This document shows positions 55,062 through 62,784 of a DNA stretch of 64,000 bases, in pieces; positions within the stretch are counted from its first letter, which is position 1; each line of letters starts with the position of its first letter. The notes below the pieces were generated by a model. It saw nothing but the letters and a program-made list of their open reading frames with translations, was not told the DNA's origin and made no database searches. Position numbers and translations under genes: made by a program. Source of the DNA: an uncultured Flavobacteriales bacterium (GTDB taxonomy: Bacteria > Bacteroidota > Bacteroidia > Flavobacteriales > Crocinitomicaceae); the NCBI GenBank assembly GCA_946480815.1, contig CAMLLB010000011.1, positions 1 through 64,000 of the forward strand, read 5' to 3'.

Positions 55062-55228
55062 TTGAAAAGGATCGAACTACAAATGCGTCATTTCTTTCTG
55101 GCTGAAATTGTTCCATCTGAGAAATGAAACGATACCATATAAATACAATCTTGATTTGGAATTTATTGATTAAGTCATAGATTCAACAGCTGAAAAAATA
55201 GTATATTCGCAAACATTTAAGAATAACC

Positions 55229-55267
55229 GCGCATGTGGTGATCCGCCGCGGCGGATGGCAGACACGC
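55229..55267 (+). pseudogene. Partial copy of tRNA-Leu 5' half with palindrome insertion
   Basis: GCGCATGTGGTGA (55229-55241) and TGGCAGACACGC (55256-55267) match the first half of the tRNA-Leu at 55285 (which reads GCGCATGTGGTGA, then AAT, TGGTAGACACGC), but a palindrome TCCGCCGCGGCGGA (55242-55255) sits between them. The copy lacks the anticodon arm and 3' half. It is not a functional tRNA. Confidence 0.8.
55241..55256. repeat. GC-rich 16-bp palindrome inside the tRNA fragment
   Basis: ATCCGCCGCGGCGGAT is self-complementary and contrasts with the AT-rich surroundings. It interrupts the tRNA-Leu fragment at its D-arm. Confidence 0.9.
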
Positions 55268-55284
55268 AAAAACACATATTATCC

Positions 55285-55367
55285 GCGCATGTGGTGAAAT
55301 TGGTAGACACGCCATCTTGAGGGGGTGGTTTCCTACGGATGTGCTGGTTCGAGTCCAGTCATGCGCA
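55285..55367 (+). tRNA. tRNA-Leu (GAG)
   Basis: Acceptor GCGCATG (55285-55291) pairs with CATGCGC (55360-55366), discriminator A at 55367; CCATC-TTGAGGG-GGTGG forms the anticodon arm with GAG at 55319-55321; a long variable arm and CTGGTTCGAGTCCAG T-arm follow. CCA is not encoded. It is followed directly by a terminator. Confidence 0.95.
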
Positions 55368-55369
55368 CA

Positions 55370-55413
55370 AAAAAGAAAAAGCGAACTACTACCGTAGTTC
55401 GCTTTTTCTTTTT
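55370..55413 (+). terminator. Terminator of tRNA-Leu (GAG)
   Basis: AAAAAGCGAACTAC-TACC-GTAGTTCGCTTTTT: a perfect 14-bp stem with T-run. A closely similar hairpin is at 63229. Confidence 0.9.
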
Positions 55414-55573
55414 CCCTCTATACTCACACTCTTCCCTCACACTGATAACTCCTGTTTTTTCTTTTTGCAGTAGTGAGCGTGAGTTTTGAGTGTGAGGGGG
55501 ATTCGGCTTCGGATTGTTTCGTTTTTAGTTTCAAAATGCGTATATTAAGTAGAAATTAATAATACTACTATTC
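55414..55573. repeat. Repeat element E1 after tRNA-Leu (GAG)
   Basis: Contains CCTCACACT ... AGTGTGAGG arms (55435-55443 and about 55488-55497) and the string TTTTTGCAGTAGTGAGCG (55463 on), then TTTCAAAATGCGTATATT before a broken four-helix gene. Shared with E2 (56419-56515), E3 (60797-60920) and E4 (61361-61430). Confidence 0.75.
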
Positions 55574-55669
55574 ATGTTCGACTTCGAAAAATTAGATGTT
55601 TATCAAAAAGCCAAGCAATTCAGAAAGGGGTTGCTCTTTTATTTTTCTACTGCAAACTTAGTTTCATGA
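55574..55669 (+). pseudogene. Truncated four-helix-bundle (23S-IVS-type) gene
   Basis: ATG at 55574 reads MFDFEKLDVYQKAKQFRKG, which matches the start of the intact four-helix-bundle protein at 60921 (MFEFQNLEVYKKAKAFHLES), but after about 18 residues similarity ends and the frame stops at residue 32. The rest was probably deleted; the next minus-strand gene ends at 55639, inside this frame. Confidence 0.75.
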
Positions 55670-56370
55670 AATTGTTTCGACTGAAGACTAACTTTGAGCG
55701 CATACATCTTTCCCTGATATTCGATATGTGTTGGAAATTTTGATTCATAAAAGCTCATTGGCTGAAAAACCTTTGATGAGTCAAAAAACCATCTTTTCAT
55801 GCACACCCAATTTTCGACAAAGTTTAATTCGACATCGTAGGTATCTATCAATTCTTTACCACTCCAAACTTTCACCTGGAATTCACGTTCTTTTGGTCTA
55901 AAAGCAATTGCGCAGTAATCGGAGTAACACCTCTCAGATTTATAATAATACTTGCCGTTTATTTCAAAAAACACCGTGTCGTAAGGTAATTTGGAATCGA
56001 AAGACTGGTAAGAATCAAACCGGAGATAGATGCTATCGTTTCCCATTCTCAAAAAATGGACAGAACCTGATTCCAATTCTTTTCTGGCCTTACTATTTTC
56101 GGATATTTCAGTGACTAACAAGCTGTCATTTCTGAATAAATAGTTACAGGCAAAATAGGCCCTGTTGTTCGGATCTGAACTTCTGAATTCAATAGAAGCA
56201 AGTGAATCTGATAGCTGAAATAAATTTGCGAGTGTGAAATCAGAACCATTTGTACCCCACTCAAAATAAAATTGTTGATCAAAGGTCTGAGCACAACTGA
56301 TTTCACTAAAACCAATTCCTGTCAAAAGAATTGTTACCAATTTTCCAACTATACGATTTTGTATTGCCAT
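55639..56370 (-). CDS. Hypothetical exported protein
   Basis: About 243 residues from the Met at 56370 (another Met three codons upstream at 56379 is possible). Signal peptide-like segment GKLVTILLTGIGFSEISCAQ; the Cys makes a lipoprotein also possible but the lipobox is poor. The mature part is beta-rich with many Tyr/Phe, e.g. FYFEWGTNGSDFTLANL and EIEYQGKMYALKVSLQS-like C-terminus. No domain recognised. It lies between repeat elements E1 and E2, so may be part of an inserted segment. Confidence 0.68.
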   Translation of the reverse strand: MAIQNRIVGKLVTILLTGIGFSEISCAQTFDQQFYFEWGTNGSDFTLANLFQLSDSLASIEFRSSDPNNRAYFACNYLFRNDSLLVTEISENSKARKELESGSVHFLRMGNDSIYLRFDSYQSFDSKLPYDTVFFEINGKYYYKSERCYSDYCAIAFRPKEREFQVKVWSGKELIDTYDVELNFVENWVCMKRWFFDSSKVFQPMSFYESKFPTHIEYQGKMYALKVSLQSKQFHETKFAVEK

Positions 56371-56418
56371 TAGGTTCAATTATGCATTAAAAATAGTCGA
56401 AATATCTATGCATACCTT

Positions 56419-56515
56419 ATTTTTTGTAGTAGTGAGCGTGCGTTTTGAGTATGGAGGAAATCCCGTTTTGAAGGGTTTCAGTTCTCGTTTCAAATGCTTA
56501 TTCAGTTGAAACTAA
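56419..56515. repeat. Repeat element E2
   Basis: CTTATTTTTTGTAGTAGTG, AGCGTGCGTTTTGAGTATG, then TTTCAAATGCTTATTCAG: same order of words as E1 and E4 (TTTTTGCAG..GAGCGTGAGTTTTGAG). It abuts the stop of the 357-residue T9SS cargo gene. Confidence 0.7.
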
Positions 56516-56516
56516 A

Positions 56517-57590
56517 TTATTTTTTTACAATTTTAACCGTATGCTCGCCATCGGATTTAATGATATACAAACCACTCGAAAATTCATCGAAGGAGATAGT
56601 TGTTGTTTGTTCAACCTCCATTTCTTTCATTAAAACACCTTGCATATTGTATACATACAAGGTGTTTTTCGGGTCATTTCCAAAAAATTCAATATACAAA
56701 ACATCCGTCACAGGATTTGGAAAAACGGTCCAATTTTCATGATTCGTATTTTTGTCCACTTCCAGAACCAAACAGCTGGTGTCCAGCAGATCATCGTATG
56801 GCCCCACATTCCAATCTGCCAAATGATCATACACCGTTTGTTTTACAGCGAATTTAATATTTACTGCGTCAGTAATACTGAGCCCTGAATTGAACGTAAT
56901 GGACATCGGATCGCTTCTGAATAGTGTTGTATAGAAACAACAGGCTGCTGCATAACTTCCTGCCAGGGATGGATGGCTGTCATCGGGTTGAAATAATTCT
57001 ATCGAAGGATAGTTTTGCCGGATATACCTCCACGATGCACCTACTGGCGTCATGCCAGCTTTTACAGAATCTGCAAAAACCTTATAATGCGAGGTAATAC
57101 TACTGTCCATTTCATAGTAGGTTCGATTGATCCAGGTATCAACGGGGCAATAAGGCGGAGAACACAAATAAGTATCCCCGGATTTTCTCCCCCAGGTACT
57201 GTAAAACATCGTTTGGGCACACAGATTGTGTACTTTGATTACACTATCAATTTTAACAGCGTATGGCACAAAATTCATGAAGGTAGTAGGATAAGCAAGC
57301 GCCATGCTTTGATCCTGTAAAACAACATGGTCCCAGTTTCCGTTTGCTATTTTTGCCAATGATGTGGAGTTTGTTAAATGCTGTGCTATATAATATCCCC
57401 CCGGAGCATTTATATCAAAAATCAACGTTTTTCCTGTTGAATTGGCCATATCAGCCAATAGCTGAGGCATGTTGTTGGCATACGTGTAGCTATTTCCTAA
57501 AAACAACACTCTTTTTGTCTGTTGTCCGAATAAAGTAATGGAACACAAAACGAAAATTACCAAAACTGTTTTTTTACTGATCGTTCTCAT
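56517..57590 (-). CDS. SGNH/DUF4886-like hydrolase with T9SS sorting domain
   Basis: 357 residues. Signal peptide ending about LFGQ, then an SGNH-type domain: VLFLGNSYTYANNMP (block I, Ser in GNS), VVLQDQSMALAYP, and DDSHPSLAGSYAAACCFYTT (Asp-His of block V). The C-terminal 75 residues are a T9SS type A sorting domain (VFPNPVTDVLYIEF ... GLYIIKSDG). It is probably secreted and acts on an ester, perhaps in glycan or lipid. Alone in its transcript. Confidence 0.88.
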   Translation of the reverse strand: MRTISKKTVLVIFVLCSITLFGQQTKRVLFLGNSYTYANNMPQLLADMANSTGKTLIFDINAPGGYYIAQHLTNSTSLAKIANGNWDHVVLQDQSMALAYPTTFMNFVPYAVKIDSVIKVHNLCAQTMFYSTWGRKSGDTYLCSPPYCPVDTWINRTYYEMDSSITSHYKVFADSVKAGMTPVGASWRYIRQNYPSIELFQPDDSHPSLAGSYAAACCFYTTLFRSDPMSITFNSGLSITDAVNIKFAVKQTVYDHLADWNVGPYDDLLDTSCLVLEVDKNTNHENWTVFPNPVTDVLYIEFFGNDPKNTLYVYNMQGVLMKEMEVEQTTTISFDEFSSGLYIIKSDGEHTVKIVKK

Positions 57591-57746
57591 TGTTTCAGGT
57601 TCTAAGAATTAATTTTTAAGCTACAACTGAGGTGATTTTTTGTATAAACTACAGTATCATAATCAATAACGGGCATATACCGGTTATAGTTGCTTTATTT
57701 GAAGACAGCTTTCTTTTTCATTAGAGATGCAGTCCTTAATCAACAA

Positions 57747-58385
57747 TCATAGCGGAATTTTTACTGTATAAGGCCTATCGTCTCCTTTGATGAAGCGGAT
57801 TCCTTTCAGGTAATAGGCACCGTTTCTTCGGATGAGATACTTTCGCATCGGTCCAATGATTTCGTCTCTTCGGGTGGTAACATCAACTATCTTTTTCCAT
57901 TCTCCGTTTTTGAGTGAATAAAGGTACAAGTGCGTCCAATTGCTGGTGAACCATCCGGGATTGAAGAGCAGTTCTGCAAAACCATCATTATCGAGATCAC
58001 CGGCGTTTTCGAGTGTTCCCCAAACCGACATATTGTGTTTCAGGACAGGCAGTGCAACCGAAAACTCAATCCTGTTGTAACAATTGCCATTTACACAATC
58101 GTTCCAGAAATGGATTTTTCCTTGTCCGTCCACACTTGCAATTGTTGGTGGTGTATAGATAAAGGCGGTATCCTGAATGCGGTCATTGTTCAGATCATCC
58201 AGAATTACCGTATCTGTAAAAGCAGACTTTAGCTCATCGTGGAGCACAATCCTATCCGCTTTGAATCCTTCAGGTTCTGCCTGTTCTTTCGGAACGATCT
58301 CCTTCTGTTGTTGACGAACGCATCCGCTGCATCCTGCTGTGAAAAGCGCCAGAAGTAGCACACCCGCTATAGTTGATTGATTCAT
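57747..58385 (-). CDS. FG-GAP-like repeat lipoprotein
   Basis: 212 residues from Met at 58385 (start chosen for the signal MNQSTIAGVLLLALFTAGC, a lipobox at GC). Two FG-GAP/VCBS-type Asp-rich loops are seen: DLNNDRIQDTAFIY (about 67-80) and DLDNDGFAELLFNPG (about 128-142), which bind calcium in the family. Likely a lipid-anchored beta-propeller-like fragment; function unknown. Confidence 0.78.
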   Translation of the reverse strand: MNQSTIAGVLLLALFTAGCSGCVRQQQKEIVPKEQAEPEGFKADRIVLHDELKSAFTDTVILDDLNNDRIQDTAFIYTPPTIASVDGQGKIHFWNDCVNGNCYNRIEFSVALPVLKHNMSVWGTLENAGDLDNDGFAELLFNPGWFTSNWTHLYLYSLKNGEWKKIVDVTTRRDEIIGPMRKYLIRRNGAYYLKGIRFIKGDDRPYTVKIPL

Positions 58386-58561
58386 TCCGTGAAAGTAATG
58401 CGCCACTTCCAGATATTCCGGGCGACTTGATTATTTGCAGGCTCTGTTTTATTTTCCGCAAGGTTAATGACTCTTTCCCGAAGAACAGCCGTTTCTGTTC
58501 TCACCCTGGTAAAAAAAAACATCTGACTGATTTCAGGTGATTTTTGTCGGTTTGAAGTACT

Positions 58562-58569
58562 TATATTTG
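58562..58569 (+). promoter_or_regulatory. Candidate -7 box for the 662-residue T9SS cargo gene
   Basis: TATATTTG (perfect TAnnTTTG), 21 bases before the ATG at 58591. A TTTG 15 bases upstream is slightly close for -33. Confidence 0.5.
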
Positions 58570-58590
58570 CGCTTCTAAACAGTTACCATA

Positions 58591-60579
58591 ATGAAACACC
58601 TCATATTTTTGCTGGCAATGGCGTGCTCAGCTTTGTTTTCCTCCGCACAACAGCAGAACTGCCTTTCCTTTGATGGCACGAATGATTACGTATCCTGTGC
58701 ACTGCCAACAGTTTTTACGGATCTTGCCAACAATGATTTCACTTTTGAGGCCTGGATCAACATTGAAAGCTATGCTGGCAGTCGTGTGTTTTATGCTCAG
58801 CAGGATGCCAGTAATTTTGCAACCTTGCTTATCAATAATGGTTACCTCCTATTCTATGTAAAGGTTTCAAATGTTACTTATTCAAGAGGCGTTCCGGCAC
58901 CACCAACCGGTGAATGGGTACACGTTGCCGCAACATGGGATGCTTCTACCTTATTTCCATCCGTTTACGTGAATGGTGTATTGCAAAGTGGTATCACCAG
59001 CGGAGCATCAAGTTCGGGTGTTAATAATACCATGACAATTGGAAGTCGTACCGACGGAGCACAGTTGTTTATCGGGGAAATGGATGAAGTGCGCATCTGG
59101 AATACTACCCGAAAAGAATGCGAAATCAGAAGTATGATGTACAGTGTACCTGCCGGAAACGAAGTGGACCTGATCCATTACTACAACTTTAACCGTGGTA
59201 CTGCGGGTGGGAACAACCCTACGTTTACCGTCTTACCTGATCTTGTCGGTGTGAATCCCGGTACGCTCATGAATTTTACTTTGAACGGTACTGTGTCTAA
59301 TTGGGTGGCATCGACTGCTCCGCTAACTGCAGTAGGCCCTCAAAATGCTTATGAAACTTCCGACACGGCTGCTATCTGTGAAGGAGACAGTTATAGCTTC
59401 GGTACCCAAAATCTTACAACAACAGGAGTTTACGAGGAAACATTTACAAGTGCAGAAGGCTGCGACAGTTTGGTGACTTTGCAACTGACGGTACATGCCT
59501 TGCACACCCCACCACTTATCGAATCAGCCTGCACATCCTATTTTTGGGGACAAACCGGGGAAACGTATTTTACAAGCGGCATCTATACAGATACTTTGGT
59601 GAACAGCTATGGTTGTGATTCCATTCTCACACTCGACCTGACGATCGGCCAGCACACTGCTTCTTCTCAGCAAATTGAGGCTTGTGGGTTCTACATCTGG
59701 GCACAGAACGGACAAGTTTATACTGTAAGCGGCTTGTATAATGATACGATTCCGAATTCAACTGGTTGTGATTCGGTTATCACACTTGATCTGACCATTT
59801 TGCAGTCAAGCGGATCAACCTTACAGGTGAATGCCTGTACATCCTACGAATGGGCGCTGACCGGGGAAACGTATACCGTTAGCGGTTTTTACTATGATAC
59901 GATTCCCAACGCTGTGGGTTGTGACTCTATCATCACACTCAACCTGACGATCCTGCAAGCAACAGGATCTACCTTGTCTGCTAACGCTTGCGGGTTTTAT
60001 TACTGGGAACAAACAGGGCTTACATACAATTCCGGTGGTACTTACTACGATACGATCCCGAATGCTGCCGGCTGTGATTCGATTATTACCCTTTCTCTAA
60101 CTATTGATCCGTTGCCGCAAGTGACAGTAGTTCACGATGGACAGGGAACGCTTTCGGCTATTTCGTCAAACGATGTCACCGATTGGATCGATTGTTCTAA
60201 CGGTCAGATCATTTCAGGACAACAAGGGCAAACAGCCTTCACACCGACAGAGAATGGCAGCTATGCTGCAATCGTGGAAAATACAGTGACTTTTTGCAAA
60301 GACACATCCGACTGCTTTATAGTTGATTTCGTTGGTATCAAAGAACACAGTCTCATCGATTTGCATATTGCCCCTAACCCTGCACATGACCGGGTGATCA
60401 TTCAATTCGCAAGTGAATCTGCCAACCTGGAGATCCGGGACGCACAAGGTAAACTGGTATTAACACAAACCATAACGAATGGCGAGCAGATTCCGCTTCT
60501 TAACCTGGAAGCAGGAGTCTACTTATTCCAACTGGAAGCAGCAAATGGTACCGGGATAAAACGGGTTGTGAAGCAGTAA
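58591..60579 (+). CDS. LamG-domain T9SS cargo with five 51-residue repeats
   Basis: 662 residues. Signal peptide ending about FSSAQ, a LamG/concanavalin-like domain (about 24-215, with FTFEAWINIES and GEMDEVRIWNTTR), then five repeats of exactly 51 residues (about 250-510), each with a Cys-Asp-Ser pattern (CDSIxTLxLTI) and a GxYxDT strand, then a beta domain and a T9SS type A sorting domain (final 85 residues, LHIAPNPAHDRVIIQF ... GVYLFQLEA). A secreted, perhaps sugar-binding surface protein. No enzyme motif seen. Confidence 0.92.
   Translation: MKHLIFLLAMACSALFSSAQQQNCLSFDGTNDYVSCALPTVFTDLANNDFTFEAWINIESYAGSRVFYAQQDASNFATLLINNGYLLFYVKVSNVTYSRGVPAPPTGEWVHVAATWDASTLFPSVYVNGVLQSGITSGASSSGVNNTMTIGSRTDGAQLFIGEMDEVRIWNTTRKECEIRSMMYSVPAGNEVDLIHYYNFNRGTAGGNNPTFTVLPDLVGVNPGTLMNFTLNGTVSNWVASTAPLTAVGPQNAYETSDTAAICEGDSYSFGTQNLTTTGVYEETFTSAEGCDSLVTLQLTVHALHTPPLIESACTSYFWGQTGETYFTSGIYTDTLVNSYGCDSILTLDLTIGQHTASSQQIEACGFYIWAQNGQVYTVSGLYNDTIPNSTGCDSVITLDLTILQSSGSTLQVNACTSYEWALTGETYTVSGFYYDTIPNAVGCDSIITLNLTILQATGSTLSANACGFYYWEQTGLTYNSGGTYYDTIPNAAGCDSIITLSLTIDPLPQVTVVHDGQGTLSAISSNDVTDWIDCSNGQIISGQQGQTAFTPTENGSYAAIVENTVTFCKDTSDCFIVDFVGIKEHSLIDLHIAPNPAHDRVIIQFASESANLEIRDAQGKLVLTQTITNGEQIPLLNLEAGVYLFQLEAANGTGIKRVVKQ
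59350..60110 (+). repeat. Five in-frame 153-bp repeats
   Basis: The GCDS-coding word ggctgcg/ggttgtg occurs at 59458, 59611, 59764, 59917 and 60070, each step exactly 153 bases. Units 3 and 4 are the most alike (TATGATACGATTCC shared). Confidence 0.92.
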
Positions 60580-60605
60580 AAAAACAACAGTATCACTTCA
60601 TTGAG

Positions 60606-60635
60606 TTTGATTTAACGAAGAAAACAATATTTTTG
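60606..60635 (+). promoter_or_regulatory. Promoter of tRNA-Leu (CAG)
   Basis: TTTG (60606-60609), 18 bases, TATTTTTG (60628-60635). It fits the -33/-7 consensus, and the tRNA begins 12 bases later. Confidence 0.75.
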
Positions 60636-60646
60636 TGACATAGGAT

Positions 60647-60730
60647 GCCCAAGTGGTGAAATGGTAGACACGCCGTCTTCAGGTGGCGGTGCCGTAAGGT
60701 GTGCTGGTTCGAGTCCAGTCTTGGGTACCA
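60647..60730 (+). tRNA. tRNA-Leu (CAG)
   Basis: Acceptor GCCCAAG pairs with CTTGGGT (one G-U at the end), discriminator A at 60727 and encoded CCA; anticodon arm CCGTC-TTCAGGT-GGCGG with CAG at 60680-60682; long variable arm and T-arm CTGGTTCGAGTCCAG, the same as in tRNA-Leu (GAG). Confidence 0.95.
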
Positions 60731-60731
60731 A

Positions 60732-60773
60732 AAAATAAAGGCTGAGAAGTTTCTTCTTGGCCTTTATTTTTTG
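60732..60773 (+). terminator. Terminator of tRNA-Leu (CAG)
   Basis: AAAATAAAGGCTGAGAAG ... TTCTTGGCCTTTATTTTT forms a long stem with a short loop and T-run. A partial copy (CTCAGCCTTTATTTTC) follows at about 60815. Confidence 0.88.
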
Positions 60774-60778
60774 TCTTC

Positions 60779-60796
60779 TCCCGATAGCTATCGGGA
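60779..60796. repeat. Second copy of the palindrome TCCCGATAGCTATCGGGA
   Basis: Identical to 25917-25934, here directly after the terminator of tRNA-Leu (CAG). Confidence 0.85.
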
Positions 60797-60920
60797 CTCG
60801 TTCTCACACTCATTCTTTCTCAGCCTTTATTTTCAGAGCGAGAAACAAAATGAGAATGAGGTTTGATTATAGTTCTGAAAAAGAATCCGTATATTCAAGT
60901 AACAACTACATTTCACTACT
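60797..60920. repeat. Repeat element E3 before the four-helix gene
   Basis: Carries CTCACACTC (about 60803) and a degenerate GAGAATGAG arm, then AATCCGTATATTCAAG close to E1's AATGCGTATATTAAG, and a CACTACT before the ATG as in E1. The tRNA-repeat-gene layout is the same as at 55285-55669. Confidence 0.65.
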
Positions 60921-61265
60921 ATGTTTGAATTTCAGAATCTCGAAGTATACAAGAAAGCAAAAGCATTTCACTTAGAATCAAAACAATTGATTAACTCAAT
61001 TAAACCCGACAAAACGACAAAGGATCAATTATCTCGCGCTTCATTTAGCATTGCTCTTAATATTGCAGAAGGTTCAGGACGATTTTCAAAACCGGATAGA
61101 CGTAACTTTTTCATTGTATCAAGAGGTTCCGTTTTTGAATGTGTTGCAATTCTTGACATCCTGCACGATTCAGGCTCAATCGACAAGAATGTATTTGATT
61201 CATTTTTGCAAAAAGGGGATGAATTATCTAGAATCTTATTTGCAATGATCAAAAACCTTAGTTAA
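60921..61265 (+). CDS. Four-helix-bundle protein, 23S-rRNA intervening-sequence type
   Basis: 114 residues: FEFQNLEVYKKAKAFHLES, then LSRASFSIALNIAEGSGRFS and RRNFFIVSRGSVFECVAILDIL, which is the pattern of the small four-helix protein family first seen inside 23S rRNA intervening sequences and often found alone, in many copies, in Bacteroidota. Function unknown. It follows tRNA-Leu (CAG) and repeat E3, and E4 lies 95 bases after its stop. Confidence 0.88.
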   Translation: MFEFQNLEVYKKAKAFHLESKQLINSIKPDKTTKDQLSRASFSIALNIAEGSGRFSKPDRRNFFIVSRGSVFECVAILDILHDSGSIDKNVFDSFLQKGDELSRILFAMIKNLS

Positions 61266-61329
61266 CCCACCAAGAACATCTTTATATCCCCCAAAAAGGT
61301 TCGATAAGGTTCCGATTTCTTTTTTTACT

Positions 61330-61430
61330 CTTCTCTCGCTCTCACACTTGCTGTGACACACTTATTTTTTGCAGTGCTAAGCGTGAAGTTTTGAGAGTGA
61401 GGGAAATCCAGATTCGAACGGTTTTCTGAT
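61330..61430. repeat. Repeat element E4 after the four-helix gene
   Basis: TCGCTCTCA (61336-61344) with TGAGAGTGA near 61393-61401 as arms; CTTATTTTTTGCAGTGCTAA and GCGTGAAGTTTTGAG match E1/E2. It ends just before the frnE stop. Confidence 0.7.
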
Positions 61431-61432
61431 GT

Positions 61433-62260
61433 TTACTTGCATTCCCCGTTAGGAGTACAACTTTCCCCCTGTATCGTTTCTAATTTCGTTTGGGGGTTTT
61501 CTTGCAGCCATTCTGCAAACGACTTTTCAAGCAATTGCAAAATTTCATCCGGCTGTTGCGCTCCTGCAATGGCATATTTGCGATTCACAACGAAAAAAGG
61601 CACGCCCTTTGCCCCTAATTCTTGTGCTTCCCGACTGTCTTCCCCTACTTTTTGTACATATAAAGGGTCTGTCAATGCTTTATTCACTTCGGTTCCCGTT
61701 AAGCCAATTTCTTTTCCTAACTCAATGAGCGTGATACTGTCATTTAGATTTTTTCCTTGCGTGAAATAGGCATAAAACAAAGTCTCCTCTGCCTTTTCAC
61801 CCAATCCCTTTGTTTTGGCAAATTGGATAATTCGGTGACCTTTCATCGAATTGGTAACCAATGATTTGTCAAGATTATATTCAAGACCTACACTCTTTGC
61901 GTACTGAATTAAGTCCTGGTGCATTTTTTTAGATTGCTCATAGCTCATTCCTTTCCGGTCGGCTACAAACATATACATATCGTCCTGGTACCTTGGCACT
62001 TCGGGCATAGTCGGGTCGAGCTGAAAACTTTTCCACTCTACTTCTATTTGTTCTTTATGCGGGAACTTTGCCAAGGCTGCCTCAAAATTCCGTTTTCCGA
62101 TATAACAGAACGGACACATAATATCCGACCATATTTCTATTTTTAGTTTATTTTCCATGGTTACATTTTTTGTTTCTGTGAGCTCTTTCTGTTGCTTTTC
62201 CTGAGCACAAGCAGCGAAGAAAAACAAGTAAGAAACAGCTATCAATACCTTATTTTTCAT
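61433..62260 (-). CDS. DsbA-family oxidoreductase (FrnE-like), with lipoprotein-type signal
   Basis: 275 residues. MKNKVLIAVSYLFFFAACA ends in a lipobox-like AAC (Cys18), then a Glu/Lys linker and a DsbA-type thioredoxin fold with CPFC in IWSDIMCPFCYIGKRNFE and the cis-Pro loop GAKGVPFFVVN, as in FrnE. Most FrnE proteins are cytoplasmic; an exported, anchored form is unusual. Probably a thiol-disulfide isomerase/oxidase. The ORF overlaps the end of the doxX gene by 11 bases, so they are co-transcribed. Confidence 0.88.
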   Translation of the reverse strand: MKNKVLIAVSYLFFFAACAQEKQQKELTETKNVTMENKLKIEIWSDIMCPFCYIGKRNFEAALAKFPHKEQIEVEWKSFQLDPTMPEVPRYQDDMYMFVADRKGMSYEQSKKMHQDLIQYAKSVGLEYNLDKSLVTNSMKGHRIIQFAKTKGLGEKAEETLFYAYFTQGKNLNDSITLIELGKEIGLTGTEVNKALTDPLYVQKVGEDSREAQELGAKGVPFFVVNRKYAIAGAQQPDEILQLLEKSFAEWLQENPQTKLETIQGESCTPNGECK

Positions 62261-62651
62261 AATTCAGCTTTCTGAAATAATAGTAGGACACTGCAAGAAT
62301 TGCAAAGGGAACAAGCGGAGCAACCCCCTTTACGAATCCATCAACAACTCCGTGAGCCAAACTTGCAGACAGTAATAGTATCCCGAACCCTACATAAGCC
62401 CATTCTTTGAACATCGTTGGAATAGCCGGAACAAGGATCAGGACAGCCCCCACGATTTTTAGAATATCCAATTCAAGTGGGAAATAATCGGGAAATTGTA
62501 AGCTTTTGGTAGTCTGGATTAAATACTCCCTCGGTGCGAAGTATGAAGGCAATATAATCACGGCCAAAGCAATAATTGTGATAATCCAATACACCCGTTT
62601 TTGTTTTTTGTCTGGGTTTTGTTTGAAGTCAATTTGTTTCGTCTTTGTCAT
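62250..62651 (-). CDS. DoxX-family membrane protein
   Basis: 133 residues with four membrane helices (about 20-38, 60-80, 85-102, 106-126) and the DoxX-like core LELDILKIVGAVLILVPAI with FKEWAYVGFGILLL. DoxX-like proteins in Bacteroidota are often paired with redox enzymes, as here with FrnE. First gene of the doxX-frnE operon, divergent from the HxlR regulator. Confidence 0.85.
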   Translation of the reverse strand: MTKTKQIDFKQNPDKKQKRVYWIITIIALAVIILPSYFAPREYLIQTTKSLQFPDYFPLELDILKIVGAVLILVPAIPTMFKEWAYVGFGILLLSASLAHGVVDGFVKGVAPLVPFAILAVSYYYFRKLNYEK

Positions 62652-62724
62652 TTTAATTAAGTTTAATTGTTTGAACTAAAATCTGTTTTTAAGTAATTTT
62701 TTACTGTTTAACATTTTGACAATA

Positions 62725-62784
62725 CAAATTTACCTACACTTACTTACAAAAAGTAAGCAGTTACCCAGATGTAAGCAGTTACCT
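62725..62784. promoter_or_regulatory. HxlR operator region with -7 box for the doxX operon
   Basis: TAAATTTG on the minus strand (62732-62725) is the -7 box. Beside it CTTACTTACAAAAAGTAAG (62739-62757) is an inverted repeat of CTTAC/GTAAG, and GTAAGCAGTTACC occurs at 62753 and 62771, with AGTAAGTAGT at 62787. HxlR repressors bind such repeats, so this is a likely shared operator. Confidence 0.65.

Noticed and set aside
59350..60110. Possible CRISPR-like array in the 153-bp repeats
   Set aside because: The period is 153 bp, it preserves the reading frame, and the units are diverged protein repeats.
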